37,586 bases of DNA. Origin: Acidobacteriota bacterium (GTDB lineage Bacteria; Acidobacteriota; Terriglobia; Terriglobales; Acidobacteriaceae). Both the position numbers and the translations under genes were made by a program. The stretch lies in assembly GCA_003225055.1 (NCBI GenBank), contig QIAU01000197.1:1-37586 (forward strand), in the 5' to 3' direction. The notes beneath the pieces are model-generated. The model was not told the DNA's origin. It made no database searches and was given only the letters and a program-made list of their open reading frames with translations. This document shows positions 33,837 to 37,586 of the stretch, piece by piece. Each line of letters begins with the position of its first letter. Position 1 is the first letter of the stretch.

Positions 33837-33980
33837 TTAACTGCGTTCGCCCAGGTATTTGCCCAACTCGAGCGAAATGTCGGCGAACAGTGGGCCGTCC
33901 AAACTCGGTTCCATTTTTGAAGCGCCGAGCAGGTTGGCTTCAAGGCCAGGTTTGCCGGGGAGGGCGGCAGGTGTGCTAAC
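33837..33980 (-). pseudogene. C-terminal gene fragment, unrecognised
   Basis: On the minus strand 47 codons read like real protein (LPGKPGLEANLLGASKMEPS, then LFADISLELGKYLGERS) and end at a TAA at 33837. No start codon or ribosome-binding site lies in front; directly upstream is the antisense of tRNA-Lys. It may be the tail of a gene cut when sequence was gained or lost beside the tRNA. I do not recognise the family. The remainder of 33615-33995 holds only the terminator and the tRNA's upstream region. Confidence 0.35.
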
Positions 33981-33995
33981 GTAATAAAAGATCGT

Positions 33996-34071
33996 GGGCG
34001 CGTAGCTCAGGTGGTAGAGCAATGCCCTTTTAAGGCATGGGTCGCAGGTTCGAATCCTGCCGCGCTCACCA
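33996..34071 (+). tRNA. tRNA-Lys (anticodon TTT)
   Basis: A 76-base cloverleaf including the encoded CCA. The acceptor GGGCGCG pairs with CGCGCTC (one G-T pair). The D arm is GCTCAGGTGGTAGAGC. The anticodon stem ATGCC/GGCAT encloses loop CTTTTAA, so the anticodon is TTT. The T arm is GCAGG-TTCGAAT-CCTGC. A tyrosine-recombinase pseudogene ends only 5 bases downstream, marking this tRNA as a likely integration site. Confidence 0.97.
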
Positions 34072-34076
34072 TTAAA

Positions 34077-34752
34077 TCAATAACGTACAGACATGCTCTT
34101 CGAAAACTTGCGTCCAGTTGCGTCCAACTTTTCAGCCAACCTGCTTGGACGTGGATGCTTCTTTCGAGCTTTCTCAGACCTTTTGTGCTTACCTAGAACG
34201 TCAATTTCCGCCGCATAGCTTTCTTGGGTCCGGCGAACTTCTTCCGGGATCTCCACCACGTAAAGGTCCGCGGTTGTTCCCGTGCTTTCATGGCCCAGGT
34301 GAGCCTGCACGTTTTTCAATTGCTTCTGATTGTGTGTGGCGAACCTGCGCCGCAGCACCTGGAACGTAAGCGGTGTCCGAATTCCCAGATTGCTACCCAT
34401 CGGTTGTAGATTTCGCTCCAACCAGTTCCTACTGGTGAATGGTACCCCTGGTTTTCTCGGACGGGAACATCAATGCCTCAGGCCGAGTGTCACTGCAGAT
34501 TTCTTTCCAACTATCGAGGGCCAAGCGCGTGCGATTGTCAACAGCTACTTTCCGTGGCTTGGCCTTCTTCGTGTGACGTTCATAAAGCTTTCCTTCCCAA
34601 GCCGAGTGCTTGATGAACAGATCTTTGCCGAGATTGCACTCCCAACGAAGCCCGAATACTTCCGCCGAACGCACGGCGCAAAATACTCTGGACGTGCTAG
34701 GGTCGCTTTCCGCATACAACACCCTCAAGCGATAACGCCACTCAAAGGACAA
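34077..34752 (-). pseudogene. Tyrosine recombinase (integrase) remnant
   Basis: Two minus frames make the catalytic domain of a tyrosine recombinase. The upstream piece (34752-34429) contains CAVRSAEVFGLRWE, carrying the first catalytic Arg, and EALMFPSEK, and ends at a premature stop. After a shift near 34436-34450 the second piece reads TSRNWLERNLQPMGSNLGI, then LTFQVLRRRFATHNQ (second Arg; the usual His is replaced), VQAHLGHES and TTADLYV with the nucleophile Tyr. The N-terminal DNA-binding domain is missing. Its position against tRNA-Lys is typical for the integrase of an element inserted in the tRNA 3' end. Confidence 0.82.
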
Positions 34753-34790
34753 ATTCAGGAATATGCCCCAAGCTTGAATGGAGGTCGCTC

Positions 34791-36889
34791 ATGCTCTTCG
34801 CAGGGATTCGCTCAACTCTGCTGGTAATTTCAATCAATTCCCTGTTTATCAGTATTTACACTAAAAATGCTTTCACACAGAAAGCCTTGAGCAACCCTCC
34901 ATCGGCTTCCCATAGCTCGCGCCTCAACCGCAAACTTGGCAAGGACCAGGAGCTGTTAATACCTTTTTGGACGCTTGAACCTGGCTGGGGTACACAATTG
35001 GAAGTGCGGAACAACCTGGCCCAAGGCAGTCTCGAAGTCACTCCCATCTGCGGACCTGGGAGGGTGCCGAGCACAAGCTGTCCTCTCTTGCACTTTCTTC
35101 AGATCAGATAAAGAAGATCGACCTTACAACAGCGGCGAGCGAGTTGGCGGGACGTGCCGACTCGTACGGATCCCTCCTGCTGCGATTTGAATCGGGAAGT
35201 TCACGTAATATGTACGCAGCAGTTCTGGTGCAGCGTTTAGGTCATCTCATCAGCTTCCATTTTGACGCTTACCCGATTTTCCCCGAATTTTCGTCAGGAA
35301 GCCGGGAAGGCATCTGGTGGCTGCCACAGTCGACTTCAGACGGCTATGTCGTAATAAGTAATTTTGCCGCCCGCATGGTAAAGGGAAGGCTAATATTCAC
35401 AGCGGATGAAGGCCGATACGCTACAGAGTTAGCGCTAGCACCTCATCAGACTCAGCGAATAAGCATCCGAGATGCGGTGCAACGTGCGGGGTTTAAGGGA
35501 ATTCAAGGCGGAATTAGGGTTGAGGCCGAAGCAGACGTGGCTTCCGTTTATGTCGCTGAGGTTCTCTTCGACGAGAGCGCTGGATTCTCGGCCATCATGA
35601 AAGTATTTGAGCGAGACCGCAACCTTCTTCAGCAATCCTACACCTTGCGGGCCCCACTCATCGGGCTAGCCACCCCCGACCCCATGCTGGCATATCCTAC
35701 GGGAACAATTCTGCATCCTAATATTTTAGTACGTAATGCAGCGGATACTCCGGTGAATGCTGCGGTGACCGTGAAGTGGCGCAGTCCGAAAACTGTAGGG
35801 AGATTCCCGCTGAAGTTGGTGCCGCTCGCACCCGAAGAAACGCGTCTTCTTGATCTCACAACGCTACAGAAAGACGGCTTGCCTGCCGACGCCAATTGGG
35901 CTAACGTGGCGATCACCTATTCCGGTCGGCCCGGAGACCTTGTCGCCATAGCCAACAGTTATGACACAACCACCCGCTACGGGATACAGTCCCCTTTTAC
36001 CGATAGCCTCAGCTTTATGTGGAAAGGCGGAATGTGGCACGTCGATCCCCAGCACAACACCTTGATTACCACCGGTAATGCGGGTAAGAAGGATGCTACC
36101 GTAGCTCTGACCCTGTTTTATGGTGAAAATGGCATCTACGAATTACCTGAGAAAACTCTTGCGCCAGGAGAACAGATGGAGGTTGGCAGTTTGATCCGCA
36201 ATCAGATCCCGGATAAAAAGGGCCGGGTTCTTCCGCCTGACGCGATGGAAGGCTCCTACGAAATAAAGGATCTCAAGGACACACAGATTGGCTACCTGTA
36301 CGAAGGCAAGGTTATCACCGACAAGACGTTTGGCCATGCGACATACGGATGCGCAGAATGCTGCATGTATGGTGGCGTCGGATAGGATGGTTTCTATTTG
36401 CTCCCGAACCCCTTGTACGGAACCCCCGGAGGGGGTGGTCCGTATAATGCCTGGGCGACCAACCAATGCACCCTGCAGGACGAACAGGTCACCGCCGGCG
36501 GCTGGACCAGTAGCAACCCCTCAGTGGCCACGGTCAACAGCACCGGCTACACATCCTTTGTCGCCCCTGGTTCCAGCACTATAACTGCGGCCGCTGACTT
36601 GAAATCTGTCGAGAACTGCTGCTGCCGTCCTCAGATGTACCAGGCACAGGCACCCGCAATCGTCTGTCCTAATTCTACAACCGTTAGCAAAGTGGACCCA
36701 TACGGTGTTGAACTGCTGTACCCAAACATTGATACCGGAATAGGTTCCATAGCTACAATACAGGTTTCACCTTCCACCCCGACCGGGACCCAGATAATGG
36801 AATCCCTGACCGTCACAAGCAACAGCTGCCCAAGTAACTCGCCCTGGCCTACGTTCTGCACTTCTTCACCTAGGAGTGTGCCCGAGTAA
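34791..36889 (+). pseudogene. Large surface/exported protein with Ig-like domain, broken twice
   Basis: From the ATG at 34791 a signal-like segment (RSTLLVISINSLFISIY) and WTLEPGWGTQLEVRNNLAQG are read. At 35048/35049 one missing base shifts the frame; restoring it continues LRTWEGAEHKLSSLALSSDQ. The main part follows (GSREGIWWLPQSTSDGYVVI, DPQHNTLITTGNAGKKDA), up to TYGCAECCMYGGVG. An in-frame TAG at 36383-36385 interrupts it, after which the same frame goes on with DGFYLLPNPLYG, an Ig-like Big_2 module (WTSSNPSVATVNSTGYTSFV) and a Cys-rich end at 36889. About 698 residues if restored. I recognise the family from Acidobacteriota; function unknown, probably cell-surface. Confidence 0.7.
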
Positions 36890-36942
36890 TCAGTTTTGCG
36901 TTCATATGTTGCGGTACTCGGCGCGTTGGACCACAACTGCTT

Positions 36943-37359
36943 GTGGTTGCGAGCCGCGATTTTCCATTATTCGGACACGCTCCTAGCCGACCTCTTGACT
37001 ACGGTATGGTCCTATCTACCCCGACAATGGAGACCTGCGTCTTCCGAATGGTGCAGGAATGTCTCACCAACGTGCATCGTCATTCCGGTAGTCCAACCGC
37101 AACGGTTCGTATCTTTCGCATGGATGACCAAGTGAGTGTTGAGATCCGGGATGCCGGGCGCGGCATTTCGTCCGAAAAGAATGCTGCCTTCAAATCCATA
37201 GGCCAAGTCGGTGTGGGCATGCGCGGAATGCAGGAGCGACTAAGGCAGTTTGGCGGTAGTCTGGTGGTGAACTCTGACGGCAACGGTACGGTTGTGGTGG
37301 CCCGATTTCCGGTGAGCCGCGCCGCGGCTGCGGTTGCAAACATGAGAGAAGTTGCCTAG
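36943..37359 (+). pseudogene. Sensor histidine kinase fragment (ATPase domain)
   Basis: Residues from about 30 on form the C-terminal ATPase domain of a NarX/DesK-type histidine kinase: METCVFRMVQECLTNVHRHS (N box), VEIRDAGRGIS (G1 box), GVGMRGMQERLRQFGGSLVV (G2 box) and NGTVVVARFPV. The phospho-acceptor helix and any sensor region are absent, and the first ~28 codons look unrelated. No response-regulator gene follows within the window. It is a truncated relic, probably carried within the eroded island. Confidence 0.78.
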
Positions 37360-37362
37360 CTA

Positions 37363-37390
37363 GAGGGTTCGATTGCCTCGGTCCTCACCA
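37363..37390 (+). other. tRNA-like 3' end, candidate attachment-site remnant
   Basis: GAGGG, the T-loop TTCGATT, then GCCTC and a tail ending CTCACCA look like the T arm and acceptor end of a tRNA without its 5' part; one T-stem pair is lost. CTCACCATT (37384-37392) is identical to the last 7 bases of tRNA-Lys plus two bases beyond (34065-34073), and GGTTCGA is shared too. It may mark the right end of an element that used a tRNA 3' end as its site. The final 196 bases after it show no gene. Confidence 0.4.
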
Positions 37391-37586
37391 TTTCATTTCA
37401 CCTACTTGCGGATTCGAAGATTCGAAAACTAAGAGCACATGATTTTCTATCAATTCACCGACCGCCTCTCGATTCGATCAATTCCATCGGAGCGCGACCA
37501 GCGTCTGCTGCAGGGACGGCAGCCCCAGAATCCAGACTGCCGTATCTCTACCAGAAAATGAGGACTGCTTGCGGAGTGTCGAGGTC

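Overview
The window looks like chromosomal DNA from a soil member of the Acidobacteriota (Terriglobia/Koribacter-like). This rests on high GC, long GC-rich antisense frames, several protein families I associate with that phylum (HEWGTF protein, HPF-sigma fusion, baeRF protein, 59-aa zinc-ribbon protein, TonB proteins with an N-terminal GAF domain) and degenerate heptamer repeats between genes. Species cannot be named from sequence alone.

Layout. 1-224: hairpin-rich, probably mobile-element debris. 0.2-2.1 kb: two overlapping genes for exported proteins of unknown function. 2.3-2.8 kb: a frameshifted membrane-protein gene. 2.8-4.5 kb: an ECF sigma factor and a FecR-domain partner. 4.6-6.3 kb: periplasmic trehalase. 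7.1-8.7 kb: DHA2 drug exporter. 9.3-10.4 kb: menaquinone enzyme MqnE. 10.4-11.9 kb: a GAF-membrane-TonB gene broken by one frameshift. 12.1-14.4 kb: a compact two-gene operon, with a leader hairpin and an intrinsic terminator, encoding an HPF/RaiA ribosome-hibernation domain fused to sigma-like domains and then a bacterial eRF1/Pelota-like (baeRF/Balon-type) protein without GGQ. 14.6-19 kb: Ntn-hydrolase asparaginase, GlpX and a DUF711 protein, interspersed with decayed IS200/IS605 tnpA and tnpB pieces. 19-25 kb: glutaryl-CoA dehydrogenase-like enzyme, a small putative ribbon-helix-helix regulator with a palindromic operator and a coupled (frameshifted) membrane gene, a decayed isoprenylcysteine-methyltransferase-like gene, a 59-aa zinc-ribbon gene, pyrF, rlpA and thiD. 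25-30.9 kb: zinc-ribbon membrane protein, TPR lipoprotein-like or exported protein, PspC protein, alpha/beta hydrolase, a conserved small protein, aroA, and an exported protein. 31-33.7 kb: DUF4338 pseudogene, SEC-C protein, beta-barrel protein, CBS protein. 34-37.4 kb: tRNA-Lys followed by a decayed tyrosine recombinase, a broken surface protein gene, a histidine-kinase fragment and a tRNA-like 3' end, which together look like an eroded integrative island.

Most intact genes are housekeeping or metabolic and stand alone or in pairs. The strongest candidate for an under-described system is the 12.1-14.4 kb operon, which would link ribosome hibernation, a tRNA-site ribosome factor and possible transcriptional control. 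The window is unusually rich in broken genes (about ten). Several are single-base indels, so true decay and assembly indels both need to be considered.
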